This document shows, piece by piece, positions 35,051 through 43,779 of a DNA stretch of 64,000 nucleotides. The translations under genes were made by a program, and so were the position numbers. Source of the stretch: Sphingomonadales bacterium. GTDB lineage: Bacteria > Bacteroidota > Bacteroidia > Flavobacteriales_D > Crocinitomicaceae. Under the pieces are notes generated by a model. It did not search any database, had not been told where the DNA came from, and was given only the letters and a program-made list of their open reading frames with translations. Position 1 is the first letter of the stretch; the number at the start of each line of letters is the position of its first letter. The DNA lies in the NCBI GenBank assembly GCA_016872115.1, contig VHBC01000006.1, forward strand, positions 1-64,000, read 5' to 3'.

Positions 35051-36247
35051 CTATTTGTTGCGAAGTAAAAAGCGCACAGGAAAATAAGTGAATATAAATC
35101 CTAAAACACTAGTTGCCAAAAATATGCTCAAGAAATCATTGAGTTTATAGATAATCGGGAAGGGCACATTGGCGCCGGGCACGATTAACCAGCTAAAAAA
35201 TTGCTGCGACCAACAGAGAAGTAAGCCCAAGAATAGGCCCAACAAGACCCCGAGATAAACCAAAAGCTGACCCTCAAAAAAGAATACTAAAAACCGCGAC
35301 TCTGCGCCCATTCCCATGGCTTTTAAAATCTGAAGGCTTTCTTGTTTTTCATGGATGAGCATGGTCAGTGTAGCAATTAAATTAAATGATGCTAAAACAA
35401 AAACGAAAAGTAAGATGATAAAAACAACTAAGCGCTCAGATTGACTGGTTTTGTATATCAACTCATTCTTTTGAAATTGCGTTTGTACTTTAAAATGTTT
35501 GCCAACCACATTTTGTATCTCTGACTGTACTTTAGAAAGGTTTGCATTAGTTGAGACATAAATGTTTACACTAGTTAATGCCCCTTTTTGGTTAAAAAGA
35601 TCTGCAACCGCAGCAAAATTGCACAACAATACCGTTCCATTGAGTTCTTGGTTATAATTGAGCGCGCCCTCTACGAAAAACTGCTTTGTTTGAAAAGGAT
35701 TACTGCCAAGTCGCATTCGTAATTTTTGTTTTGGGGCATAAATAAGCACGTCGTTTTGGTCTGAGCCTAGCCCTAATTTCAGTTTGGAAAAAAGATCAGC
35801 GCCTAAAAAAATCGAAGATGGCCGCAATAATTCGCTTGAGCCCACGCCATTAATCAAATGCTTAGCTACATTCGCCTTCCGAAAAAAAACAGGGTCCACT
35901 GCGTGTAGGGTTGCATTGACCCAGCGCTGTTTTTTACGCACAACCACCAATTCTTCACGTTCTTTACTCAAAAAAGTAAGCCCCTCAATTTTCGCTAGTT
36001 TTTTAAGGTCTAATTGACTTAAGAAGAATGTTTTGCGGCTTTGGTGTTGAATCGTAATTGGCGCATCAAATGAAGTATACAGCTTAGACACCATGTGTTC
36101 GATGCCGTTGAATGCCGAAAGAAGAATGACCATTGCGGCAACACATACGGCAATCCCCACTACAGAAATGCGAGAAATGATGCGGACAATTGATTGTTTT
36201 GACCGATTAAAAAGGTATCGTTTCGCTATGTAAAACGCGGATTTAAT
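35051..36247 (-). CDS. LolC/E-type ABC permease (FtsX-like), apparent ATT start
   Basis: About 398 residues. It has the four-helix FtsX/MacB layout: TM1 VVGIAVCVAAMVILLSAF, a periplasmic domain (about 60-270), then three C-terminal helices (VVFIILLFVFVLASFNLIATL; FEGQLLVYLGVLLGLFLGLL; LSIFLATSVLGFIFTYFPV). It probably helps release lipoproteins from the inner membrane. The conserved N-terminus KSAFYIAKRYLFNR is in frame but has no ATG, GTG or TTG before it. The only possible start is ATT at 36245-36247, one codon after the rbfA stop. A GTG at 36160 would cut TM1 in half. Confidence 0.8.
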   Translation of the reverse strand: MKSAFYIAKRYLFNRSKQSIVRIISRISVVGIAVCVAAMVILLSAFNGIEHMVSKLYTSFDAPITIQHQSRKTFFLSQLDLKKLAKIEGLTFLSKEREELVVVRKKQRWVNATLHAVDPVFFRKANVAKHLINGVGSSELLRPSSIFLGADLFSKLKLGLGSDQNDVLIYAPKQKLRMRLGSNPFQTKQFFVEGALNYNQELNGTVLLCNFAAVADLFNQKGALTSVNIYVSTNANLSKVQSEIQNVVGKHFKVQTQFQKNELIYKTSQSERLVVFIILLFVFVLASFNLIATLTMLIHEKQESLQILKAMGMGAESRFLVFFFEGQLLVYLGVLLGLFLGLLLCWSQQFFSWLIVPGANVPFPIIYKLNDFLSIFLATSVLGFIFTYFPVRFLLRNK

Positions 36248-36250
36248 CGC

Positions 36251-36586
36251 TTACTTCTTAAGGAGTTCGTCTATTTTATGAGCGTAGTCAAGAGAATCGT
36301 CAATGTGAAAAACCAAATCGGGAATTTTACGCAAATTTTTCAGGCGTTTCCCAACTTCTAAGCGAATTTTACCGCGATTGGTTTGGATATTCTCCAAAAC
36401 AACTTGTTTGTCGGGGCCGGCAAAGATGCTCAAATAGATTCGGGCTAAACTCAAATCAGAAGTGATGCGTACCACGGTAACCGAAACCATTGATCCCAGG
36501 CAAATGTCGCTTGCTTGTCTTTGGAAAAAAGTCGCTAGTTCAGCCTGAATAACAGCCTCTATTTTTTGTTGACGAATAAAACTCAT
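36251..36586 (-). CDS. rbfA: Ribosome-binding factor A
   Basis: Small cytosolic factor for 16S rRNA 5'-end maturation. 111 residues from the ATG at 36586, with the KH-like fold pattern (RQQKIEAVIQAELATFF; VSVTVVRITSDLSLARIYLSI; RKIPDLVFHIDDSLDYAHKID). A perfect -7 box ends 4 bp upstream of the ATG, so it is probably leaderless. The permease frame continues one codon after the stop. Confidence 0.93.
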   Translation of the reverse strand: MSFIRQQKIEAVIQAELATFFQRQASDICLGSMVSVTVVRITSDLSLARIYLSIFAGPDKQVVLENIQTNRGKIRLEVGKRLKNLRKIPDLVFHIDDSLDYAHKIDELLKK

Positions 36587-36590
36587 GATG

Positions 36591-36598
36591 CAAAGGTA
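36591..36598 (-). promoter_or_regulatory. -7 box TACCTTTG for rbfA
   Basis: Perfect TAnnTTTG on the minus strand, 4 bp before the ATG. Confidence 0.65.
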
Positions 36599-36637
36599 AG
36601 AATACTTGAGGTGCAAGCCCTCTTGTAAACAAAAATG

Positions 36638-36645
36638 TATCTTTG
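36638..36645 (+). promoter_or_regulatory. -7 box TATCTTTG for the ABC exporter
   Basis: Perfect TAnnTTTG, 5 bp before the ATG at 36651; the divergent rbfA box lies 39 bp away. Confidence 0.65.
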
Positions 36646-36650
36646 TGTCA

Positions 36651-38489
36651 ATGTCTTACTACAAAGAAATATATCGGTACACTTTTAAATATAAAGGGCT
36701 CGCTTGGGCAACCATACTTTTTAATTTATTATTTGTCATATTCAATTTATTATCGCTTGTCCTTTTTGTGCCTATTTTACAACTAATATTCAAGCGTCCA
36801 GAAGATTTACCTGTTCTTCAAAGGCCCCATTGGCCTGGCGGTTTTTCCGAGATGATTGATTTTTTGCAAGACTCTTATAACTATCAAATGTCCGTTTTGG
36901 TCAAGTCGGATCCAAAAGCAGCGCTTTTATTTGTCTGTGTGAGTGTCTTTCTTGCCTTCTTGTTGAAAAATGTTTTTCGCTACGGCGCGGTTTGGACGCA
37001 ATCTCAATTGCGCATGACTGTAGTTCGAGATATTCGTTCATCGCTATTTGAAAAATCTTTACGGCTCCCTTTGGCTTACCACAGTAATGAAAAAAAGGGC
37101 GACCTCATGGCTAGGATGAATAGTGATGTTAACGAAATAGAAGTTGCCGTAGTGAGTCTTTTAGAATTGGTTTTCAGGGAGCCGCTTGCTATCCTTATCA
37201 ACCTGGTTACATTAATTTATATGAGCCCTCAGCTTACATTGACGGCTTTACTTTTGCTCCCTATATCTGCATTTGTGATTTCCAGGATTGGCAAAAGTCT
37301 GAAGCGCACGGCAAAGAAAACCCAAGAACAACTCGGGTTTTTGTATGCATCGATGGACGAAAACCTAGGGGGTGTTCGGGTCATTAAAGCCTTCAATGCG
37401 ATACCATTTATTGCTGCACAATTTAGGGAACAAAATAGCCAACATCAAAAGTTGGCCACGCGCGTTTTTCGCAAACGCGATTTATCTCCACTTGTCAACG
37501 AAACACTAGGCGCCACTGTGCTTTTAGCGTTGGTGTTTTTTGGTGGGCGGCTGATACTTAGTGGCGAAGGAATTGGTCTAACCGGCGAGGTCTTCCTGAC
37601 CTACATTATTGTATTTTCTCAATTTCTTCGGCCCATTCAAAGCGTGTCAAATAATATGGCCAACATGACCAAAGCACAGGCCTCACAGGACCGTATCAAT
37701 AGTTTACTCAATGCGCCAGATCCAATTGTCGACACACCCCAAAGTGAAGATGTTAAAGGGTTTCATCATGCTATTTCATTTCAAAATGTAACATTTACCT
37801 ATGATGAACAGCCTGTGGTGACTCAATTAAATTGGGAAGTTAAAAAAGGAAGTTTAGTTGCTATTGTTGGTGAGTCGGGTAGTGGTAAATCCACATTAAT
37901 GGATTTACTACTTAGATATTATGATGTAAACTCTGGCGCAATTTCAATCGACGGTAAAGACATCCGGGCTTTCAAAGTGTCGGCGCTGCGCAATTTAATC
38001 GGCGTGGTCAGTCAAGAATCTTTTTTATTCAATTTAACTGTTGCTGAAAACATCGCGTTCGGACAGAGCTCCGTTGATATTGAAAAGGTCATTGCCGCGG
38101 CAAAAGTGGCCAATGCGCACGACTTCATTTTAGAATTAGAACAGGGTTACGACACTGTATTAGGAGAGCGTGGAAACAAATTGTCTGGGGGTCAAAAGCA
38201 GCGCATTGCAATTGCTAGGGCTATCTATAAAGACCCAGCTATTCTAATTTTGGACGAAGCGACGTCCGCCCTTGACACTGCTTCTGAACACCTTGTACAA
38301 CAAGCGCTTGAGAAACTGATGCAAAACAGAACTTCTTTTGTGATCGCACACCGCCTTTCTACGGTGCGCAATGCTGACGAAATTATTGTATTATCCAAAG
38401 GTGCAATTGTTGAACGCGGCCAACACGAAGAATTACTAGCTAAAAACAGCCATTACAAACAGCTTTGTTCGCTTCAAGGCTTATCATAA
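36651..38489 (+). CDS. ABC exporter, lipid A/lipid flippase type (MsbA-like)
   Basis: 612 residues: membrane domain (about 15-330) fused to an ATPase domain (about 365-605). Motifs: Walker A VGESGSGKST, signature LSGGQKQR, Walker B ILILDEATSALD and H-loop IAHRLST. The start at 36651 is set by the -7 box 5 bp upstream. This is the better MsbA candidate of the two exporters in the window because its signature is canonical and its length is normal, but the substrate is inferred. Confidence 0.93.
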   Translation: MSYYKEIYRYTFKYKGLAWATILFNLLFVIFNLLSLVLFVPILQLIFKRPEDLPVLQRPHWPGGFSEMIDFLQDSYNYQMSVLVKSDPKAALLFVCVSVFLAFLLKNVFRYGAVWTQSQLRMTVVRDIRSSLFEKSLRLPLAYHSNEKKGDLMARMNSDVNEIEVAVVSLLELVFREPLAILINLVTLIYMSPQLTLTALLLLPISAFVISRIGKSLKRTAKKTQEQLGFLYASMDENLGGVRVIKAFNAIPFIAAQFREQNSQHQKLATRVFRKRDLSPLVNETLGATVLLALVFFGGRLILSGEGIGLTGEVFLTYIIVFSQFLRPIQSVSNNMANMTKAQASQDRINSLLNAPDPIVDTPQSEDVKGFHHAISFQNVTFTYDEQPVVTQLNWEVKKGSLVAIVGESGSGKSTLMDLLLRYYDVNSGAISIDGKDIRAFKVSALRNLIGVVSQESFLFNLTVAENIAFGQSSVDIEKVIAAAKVANAHDFILELEQGYDTVLGERGNKLSGGQKQRIAIARAIYKDPAILILDEATSALDTASEHLVQQALEKLMQNRTSFVIAHRLSTVRNADEIIVLSKGAIVERGQHEELLAKNSHYKQLCSLQGLS

Positions 38490-38531
38490 ATGAATTAAAT
38501 GCTCTTTTCGACATTTACTACTTTTATTCCT

Positions 38532-38539
38532 TAACTTTG
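38532..38539 (+). promoter_or_regulatory. -7 box TAACTTTG for the desaturase
   Basis: Perfect TAnnTTTG, 18 bp before the ATG at 38558. Confidence 0.65.
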
Positions 38540-38557
38540 TTCCCTAATAATTTCTAA

Positions 38558-39661
38558 ATGGCCTATTCACCCGTACAGTTCTCTAAAGAACATAATTCCG
38601 AATTCTATAAAACACTCAAGTCCAGAGTAAACGCATATTTCAAAGACAACAACATCTCAAAAAATGCAAATGCCGCAATGGTGTTTAAAACCTTTGCGTT
38701 GTTGGCGCTTTTTATGACGCCTTATGGCTTTCTGTTTTGGCAAAATCTTCCAACACTTGCTTATTATGGTTTGTGGTTTGTTATGGGTTTTGGCATGGCC
38801 GGCGTTGGTTTATCTGTAATGCACGATGCCAACCACGGCGCCTATTCTCGAAAAGAATGGGTAAATACGTTGGTTAGTAACGTCATGATTTTATTGGGTG
38901 GAAGTGCGCGCAACTGGCGTATTCAACACAACGTACTGCACCACACCTATACGAATGTCATTGACCACGATGAAGACATCGACTCGCCTGTATTTATGTT
39001 GCGTTTTTCCCCGCACTCTAAATACCACGCTATTCATAAATTTCAATACCTCTATGCTTGGTTTTTCTACGGAACCATGACCCTTTTTTGGTACTTATCG
39101 AAAGATTTCCAACAGGCTTTTCGATATCATAAAAAGGGATTAGTTGAAGCACAAGGGGTCACTATTAGCCAACACATGTTCAGGATTATTTTATTCAAAA
39201 TCATTTATACGGGTATTTTCTTGTTTTTGCCTATGTATTTTGGTGGCGCGGCTTGGTTAACCAACGTGCTTGGCTTTTTAATGATGCAATTTATTTGCGG
39301 TCTCATTCTAGCTATAATTTTTCAACCTGCTCACGTTGTACCCACATCAACCTATCCACTGCCAAACGACTCCGGTGTTGTCGAAGCAGATTGGGCGGTT
39401 AGTCAACTTTTCAACACCGCTAATTTTGCACCAAAAGCCAAATTGTTTTCATGGTATGTCGGTGGGTTAAATTATCAGGTAGAACACCATTTATTTCCTT
39501 CTATTTGTCATATTCACTACAATAAAATTTCCAAAATTGTAGAGCAAACAGCCAAGGAATACCAATTGCCTTACTACTCTTATCCAACTTTTATACAGGC
39601 GCTTTCAGAGCACACCAAAATGCTCAAAAACTTAGGCAAACCCAATCCGGTCATCGCCTAA
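38558..39661 (+). CDS. Fatty acid desaturase, front-end type
   Basis: Membrane di-iron enzyme that introduces a double bond into acyl chains, helping membrane fluidity. 367 residues. The three His boxes are HDANHG, HNVLHHTY and QVEHHLFP; the Gln in the third box marks front-end (delta-5/6 type) desaturases. Hydrophobic helices surround the first two boxes. No cytochrome b5 domain is attached, as usual in bacteria. The YjbR gene begins 3 bp after its stop. Confidence 0.92.
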   Translation: MAYSPVQFSKEHNSEFYKTLKSRVNAYFKDNNISKNANAAMVFKTFALLALFMTPYGFLFWQNLPTLAYYGLWFVMGFGMAGVGLSVMHDANHGAYSRKEWVNTLVSNVMILLGGSARNWRIQHNVLHHTYTNVIDHDEDIDSPVFMLRFSPHSKYHAIHKFQYLYAWFFYGTMTLFWYLSKDFQQAFRYHKKGLVEAQGVTISQHMFRIILFKIIYTGIFLFLPMYFGGAAWLTNVLGFLMMQFICGLILAIIFQPAHVVPTSTYPLPNDSGVVEADWAVSQLFNTANFAPKAKLFSWYVGGLNYQVEHHLFPSICHIHYNKISKIVEQTAKEYQLPYYSYPTFIQALSEHTKMLKNLGKPNPVIA

Positions 39662-39664
39662 CAG

Positions 39665-40018
39665 ATGAACATTGAAGAGGTTTATCTCTTTTGTAGTCAG
39701 AAAACCGGTGTCTCTGAACACTTTCCGTTTGACCACAAAACTTTAGTTTTCAAGGTTTTTAGCAAAATGTTTGCGCTAATTGACGTCGAACAACCCGATG
39801 CTATTAATTTAAAATGTGATCCTGAAAGAGCATTGCTTTTACGCGAAACACATCATGGTGTTCGCCCTGGTTTTCATATGAATCACAAACACTGGAATAC
39901 CGTACTACTCTCTAGTGACGTAGATAACCATCTGCTCAAGGAACTAATTGACCACTCCTATCTTTTGGTCTATAATGGGCTTCCTAAGAAAATACAAAAT
40001 GAAAATCCGCTTAGATAA
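39665..40018 (+). CDS. MmcQ/YjbR family protein
   Basis: 117 residues of the MmcQ/YjbR fold, a small DNA-binding-like domain (EEVYLFCSQKTGVSEHFPFDHKTLVFKV; CDPERALLLRETHHGVRPGFHMNHKHWNTV). Function in cells is not established. It lies 3 bp after the desaturase and overlaps the S4 gene by 20 bp. Confidence 0.88.
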   Translation: MNIEEVYLFCSQKTGVSEHFPFDHKTLVFKVFSKMFALIDVEQPDAINLKCDPERALLLRETHHGVRPGFHMNHKHWNTVLLSSDVDNHLLKELIDHSYLLVYNGLPKKIQNENPLR

Positions 40019-40379
40019 ATATTTGTGGGCCGTGCGCTTATCTAAAACGCGTTCACAGGCCGCCGAGTTGATTAATAAGGGTAGGGTGCTCATCAATGAC
40101 GCGCTTATTAAACCATCGCGCGAAACCAAAGTTGGTGATATCATTACTGTTCTAAAACACGGTGCGCAATTTAAATACCAGATTCTTGCGGGCTTAGAAA
40201 AACGTGTAGGGGCCCCATTGGTCAAAGACTATCTTTTAGATATTACTGAACCCGAGGAAATAGAGAAGTTTAAGGCCTACCAACTCGCGCAACAAAACTA
40301 TCGACAAACAGACGGGAAGCCCACCAAAAAAGACCGCCGAGAACTCGATCGTTTCATGGACGATTGGTCGGATAATTAA
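39999..40379 (+). CDS. S4-domain RNA-binding protein (HslR/Hsp15-like)
   Basis: 126 residues with an N-terminal S4 domain (MKIRLDKYLWAVRLSKTRSQ; INKGRVLINDALIKPSRETKVGD) and a basic/acidic tail (KPTKKDRRELDRFMDDW). It resembles Hsp15, which recovers stalled 50S subunits. The ATG at 39999 gives the exact family N-terminus; it overlaps yjbR by 20 bp. Its stop overlaps the stop of the convergent dehydrogenase gene by 4 bp. Confidence 0.9.
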   Translation: MKIRLDKYLWAVRLSKTRSQAAELINKGRVLINDALIKPSRETKVGDIITVLKHGAQFKYQILAGLEKRVGAPLVKDYLLDITEPEEIEKFKAYQLAQQNYRQTDGKPTKKDRRELDRFMDDWSDN

Positions 40380-41326
40380 GCATTTTCGTCGGCTAATATT
40401 TTATCCGCTAAAACACTGCTTAGTTTTACGTAACTTTCTGATGTCCAGCCACCTACGTGTGGAGAGAAGCAAATATTGTCGCGCTGAATTAATGACTGAA
40501 ATGCCGTAGGTAGTTCTTGGTCAAAAAAGGACTCAAAGCTCTTTTGTTCATACTCCAACACATCCAAACCAGCCCCTTTAATTTGTCCGTTGTCTAAGCC
40601 TTTTACCAAAGCAGCCGTGTTCACAATTTTACCCCTCGATAAATTCAAAAGATAAAACGGTTTTTGCATTTGACTCAAGAAGTCTTCGTTAAAAAAATAT
40701 TTGGTCTCTTTGTTTTGTGGTATGTGGAAACTGATGACATCGGCTTGTTGATGAATCGCCTCAAGCGTACATTCTTGTACGAAATGATCTCCGAAACCTG
40801 TTTTATATTTGTCATGCGCCAGAACCTTTACATCAAACCCCCTTAATTTTTTAGCAAATGCGGCGCCATTGTTACCGTAACCGATAATGCCTAATGTTTT
40901 GCCGTCTAGTTCTTCTCCGCGATTCTGCTCTCGATTCCAAATACCAGACCTCACTTCTTTATCTGCTTTGTTGAGTTTGTTTAGAAGATTGAGTAGCATT
41001 CCTAGCGCGTGCTCTGCAACGGCGTTTCTGTTTCCCTCCGGTGAATTGTAAAGTAAAATTTGTCTTTTTTGACAGGCTTGTTGATCAATATTCTCCAAAC
41101 CAGAACCAGAACGGGCAATAAATTTTAACTGAGCACAATTGGCTAAAAAAGATTCATCTATGGTAAACCTTGACCGTATTACAAGTCCGTATGCACGCGG
41201 AAGAAATTTTCTGAGCTCCTCTATGGTTGTTTTGAAATGACGTTGACAAACAAACCCGGCCTGTGTTAATCTTTCTTCTAAAATAGGATGAACACTATCC
41301 ACAAAAATTACCAAACGCTCTTGCAT
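40376..41326 (-). CDS. D-isomer 2-hydroxyacid dehydrogenase (3-phosphoglycerate dehydrogenase-like)
   Basis: 316 residues. NAD-binding motif GIIGYGNNGAAFAKKL and the family motifs ARSGSGLENID, LSRGKIVNTAALV (catalytic Arg nearby) and the catalytic His in SPHVGGWT. There is no C-terminal ACT domain. It may serve serine synthesis, but related enzymes act on other 2-hydroxyacids, so the substrate is open. A TATTTTTA -7-like box lies 4 bp before the ATG. Confidence 0.9.
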   Translation of the reverse strand: MQERLVIFVDSVHPILEERLTQAGFVCQRHFKTTIEELRKFLPRAYGLVIRSRFTIDESFLANCAQLKFIARSGSGLENIDQQACQKRQILLYNSPEGNRNAVAEHALGMLLNLLNKLNKADKEVRSGIWNREQNRGEELDGKTLGIIGYGNNGAAFAKKLRGFDVKVLAHDKYKTGFGDHFVQECTLEAIHQQADVISFHIPQNKETKYFFNEDFLSQMQKPFYLLNLSRGKIVNTAALVKGLDNGQIKGAGLDVLEYEQKSFESFFDQELPTAFQSLIQRDNICFSPHVGGWTSESYVKLSSVLADKILADENA

Positions 41327-41330
41327 GTGC

Positions 41331-41338
41331 TAAAAATA
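41331..41338 (-). promoter_or_regulatory. -7-like box TATTTTTA
   Basis: Seven of eight positions match TAnnTTTG on the minus strand, 4 bp before the dehydrogenase ATG. Confidence 0.4.
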
Positions 41339-41437
41339 GTTAAAAATCGGTCTATTCTAAGCGTATTTCGAGGTATTTAACAGGTGTTTTCCTTTGAGTG
41401 GTGAAAAAAGCAGCTTAAATCGGCTTAAAATCGAATT

Positions 41438-43309
41438 CTAGCGTCCCAAATGCACCAAAAGCACGGAGATATCACTAGGAGAAACGCCAGAGACGCGAGC
41501 CGCCTGACCAATAGTGGCTGGTTTGATTTTAGATAATTTTTCTTTGGCTTCAATACTTAAGCTCTTGATTTGAGAATAATCTAAGTCTTCTGCCAAGGAA
41601 AGCGCTTCAAGTCTTTGCAATTTCTGTACTTGTTCTTGTTCGCGTTCTATGTAGCCCTCGTATTTCAAAAGTATTTCTGCCTGCTCAACAGCAAGCGGAT
41701 CTTCTTTGGCAATTTGCGTAACTGACGCAGTAATGTGTGCATTCATTTCTTGAAGGTCTTCAAGAGAAATATGAGGCCGGGTTAATAAAGAACTAGCTTT
41801 CACCTGTTGGTTAATTGGTGCAGATTCTTTTCTTAGAAGCAATGGATTTGCGTCATTTGGGCCGATTCCTGTTTGACGTAATATTGATTTTAAAGAGGTG
41901 GTCAGCGCTTGCTTTTTCTGTACTTTGTTTAACGCTTCTTGATCGGCTAAACCAATTTCATAACCAAGCGGTGTAAGCCGCTCATCTGCATTGTCCTGAC
42001 GCAAAAGAATTCTAAATTCTGCTCGGCTTGTAAACATGCGATATGGCTCGTTAGTGCCTTTGGTAATCAAATCATCAATCAACACACCAATATAAGCTTC
42101 GCTTCTTGATAATATAAAAGGGTCCTTTTCGTTGGTTTTGTGGTGCGCATTGATACCAGCGATTAATCCCTGACAAGCCGCCTCTTCATAACCTGTTGTA
42201 CCATTAATTTGTCCGGCAAAAAACAGGTTGTCTATTAATTTTGTTTCTAGTGAATGTTTGAGTTGGGTTGGTGGAAAATAATCATATTCAATAGCGTATC
42301 CAGGTCTGAACATTTTTACATTTTCAAAACCTGGTATTGTTTTCATTGCTTCATACTGTACTTCTTCAGGTAATGAAGTGCTGAAGCCATTCACGTAGAT
42401 TTCAACAGTGTTCCAGCCCTCTGGCTCAACAAAAATTTGGTGGCGGTCTCTATCGGCAAAACGAGAAATTTTATCTTCTATACTTGGACAATATCTGGGA
42501 CCGCTGCTTTTAATTGCGCCATTAAACATTGGTGAGCGATCAAAACCTGTTCGCAACATCTCGTGCGTTCTATCATTGGTGTAAGTGATGTGGCAGGGTA
42601 ATTGTTTGTGTAGTGCGCGTGTTTTTGAGTAGCTAAACTTAGATGGGGTTTCATCGCCTTCTTGCACTTCCATTTTGGTATAATCCAAGCTGCGTCCGTC
42701 AACTCTTGGTGGGGTGCCTGTTTTCATTCGGCCAGCATCAAAGCCCAAACGAACCAATGATTCTGTTAATCCTATAGCGGCTTTTTCACCTGCGCGTCCG
42801 CCGCCAAATTGTTTTTCTCCTAGATGGATAAGCCCATTTAAAAACGTGCCGTTTGTTAGCACTACCACCTCCGCATATACTTTAGTGCCCATCGCCAGTT
42901 CTACGCCCACAGCTTTGTTTTGCTGGACAATAATACCAACACACATGTCTTGCCAGAAGTCCACATTGGGGTTTTGCTCTAATAAATAGCGCCATTCCAA
43001 GGAAAACAAAACCCTGTCGTTTTGTGTTCTTGGCGACCACATCGCTGGGCCTTTTGATCTGTTCAGCATTCTAAATTGTATGGCGCTTTTATCGCTAACA
43101 ATTCCAGAGCCGCCGCCAAGCGCATCGATCTCACGCACGATTTGACCTTTTGCAACGCCGCCCATGGCTGGATTGCAGCTCATTTGCGCAATGGTGTTCA
43201 TATTCATTGTGACCAACAAAACCTTGCTACCCATGCGTGCAGCAGCGTTTGCTGCCTCACACCCTGCGTGGCCTGCGCCTACAACAATTACATCATATTT
43301 AGGTAACAT
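41438..43309 (-). CDS. mnmG: tRNA uridine-34 5-carboxymethylaminomethyl synthase, FAD subunit
   Basis: With MnmE it modifies the wobble uridine of several tRNAs. 623 residues. FAD motif VVGAGHAGCEAANAAARMG, CNPAMGGVAKGQ, MKTGTPPRVDGRS, GQINGTTGYEEAACQG and a helical C-terminus (IGQAARVSGVSPSDISVLLVHL) are intact. mnmG (gidA) is commonly near the replication origin. A perfect parS site lies 9 bp upstream of its start codon. Confidence 0.97.
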   Translation of the reverse strand: MLPKYDVIVVGAGHAGCEAANAAARMGSKVLLVTMNMNTIAQMSCNPAMGGVAKGQIVREIDALGGGSGIVSDKSAIQFRMLNRSKGPAMWSPRTQNDRVLFSLEWRYLLEQNPNVDFWQDMCVGIIVQQNKAVGVELAMGTKVYAEVVVLTNGTFLNGLIHLGEKQFGGGRAGEKAAIGLTESLVRLGFDAGRMKTGTPPRVDGRSLDYTKMEVQEGDETPSKFSYSKTRALHKQLPCHITYTNDRTHEMLRTGFDRSPMFNGAIKSSGPRYCPSIEDKISRFADRDRHQIFVEPEGWNTVEIYVNGFSTSLPEEVQYEAMKTIPGFENVKMFRPGYAIEYDYFPPTQLKHSLETKLIDNLFFAGQINGTTGYEEAACQGLIAGINAHHKTNEKDPFILSRSEAYIGVLIDDLITKGTNEPYRMFTSRAEFRILLRQDNADERLTPLGYEIGLADQEALNKVQKKQALTTSLKSILRQTGIGPNDANPLLLRKESAPINQQVKASSLLTRPHISLEDLQEMNAHITASVTQIAKEDPLAVEQAEILLKYEGYIEREQEQVQKLQRLEALSLAEDLDYSQIKSLSIEAKEKLSKIKPATIGQAARVSGVSPSDISVLLVHLGR

Positions 43310-43318
43310 TAGAAAATG

Positions 43319-43334
43319 TGTTTCACGTGAAACA
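43319..43334. promoter_or_regulatory. parS site 1, TGTTTCACGTGAAACA
   Basis: A perfect 16-bp palindrome identical to the consensus binding site of the chromosome-partitioning protein ParB. It lies in the 32-bp gap between ybeY and mnmG. Confidence 0.9.
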
Positions 43335-43341
43335 ATGTTTT

Positions 43342-43779
43342 TTAAGATTGGTTTGTTTCACGTGAAACAAACATTTTTAAATATTGATCTTCTTTTTGAC
43401 GCATTGTTTTCTCATCGGTCTTGGTTTTATCCTTATAACCACACAAATGCAGCACGCCATGAAAGCAAACACGAAAAAATTCCAATTCAAAAGCACAACC
43501 TAATTGTTGGGCATTGTCTCTAACCCTCTCCAGAGAAATCATAACGTCGCCAGAAACAAAAGGGCTGACACCGTAATCAAATGTAATTACATCTGTATAA
43601 TAATCATGTTGCAAAAACTGTTTGTTTACCTCAAGCAAATGATCGTCGTCTGTAAAGACAAAACTAAGGTCTCCTATTTTTTTTGATTCCAAAAAACAAA
43701 TATCTCTAGCGAATCTCTTTAAATCGTTTTTCTTTAGGAATGGCGGTAGATTTACACCAAGATTGACAACGGTGGTCAT
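43342..43779 (-). CDS. ybeY: Endoribonuclease YbeY (rRNA maturation)
   Basis: Single-strand RNase that matures 16S rRNA. 145 residues. The metal site reads HGVLHLCGYKDK: the first two His are present and the third of the usual HxxxHxxxxxH is Lys/Asp, as in many Bacteroidota homologues. The C-terminal codons for VSRET are the second parS site. It overlaps the RsbW-like gene by 4 bp. Confidence 0.93.
   Translation of the reverse strand: MTTVVNLGVNLPPFLKKNDLKRFARDICFLESKKIGDLSFVFTDDDHLLEVNKQFLQHDYYTDVITFDYGVSPFVSGDVMISLERVRDNAQQLGCAFELEFFRVCFHGVLHLCGYKDKTKTDEKTMRQKEDQYLKMFVSRETNQS
43354..43369. promoter_or_regulatory. parS site 2, inside ybeY
   Basis: Same perfect 16-bp palindrome as site 1, 35 bp away centre to centre. 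It lies within the last codons of ybeY, so the protein's C-terminus (FVSRET) is partly dictated by the DNA site. Confidence 0.9.

Noticed and set aside
41339-41437. Intergenic region between the dehydrogenase and mnmG, checked for a tRNA or terminator
   Set aside because: No cloverleaf, T-loop motif or stable hairpin with a T-run could be found.
43342-43779. YbeY apparently missing its third zinc-ligand His
   Set aside because: The HGVLHLCGYKDK form is, as far as I know, common in Bacteroidota homologues, so it is not a sign of inactivation.
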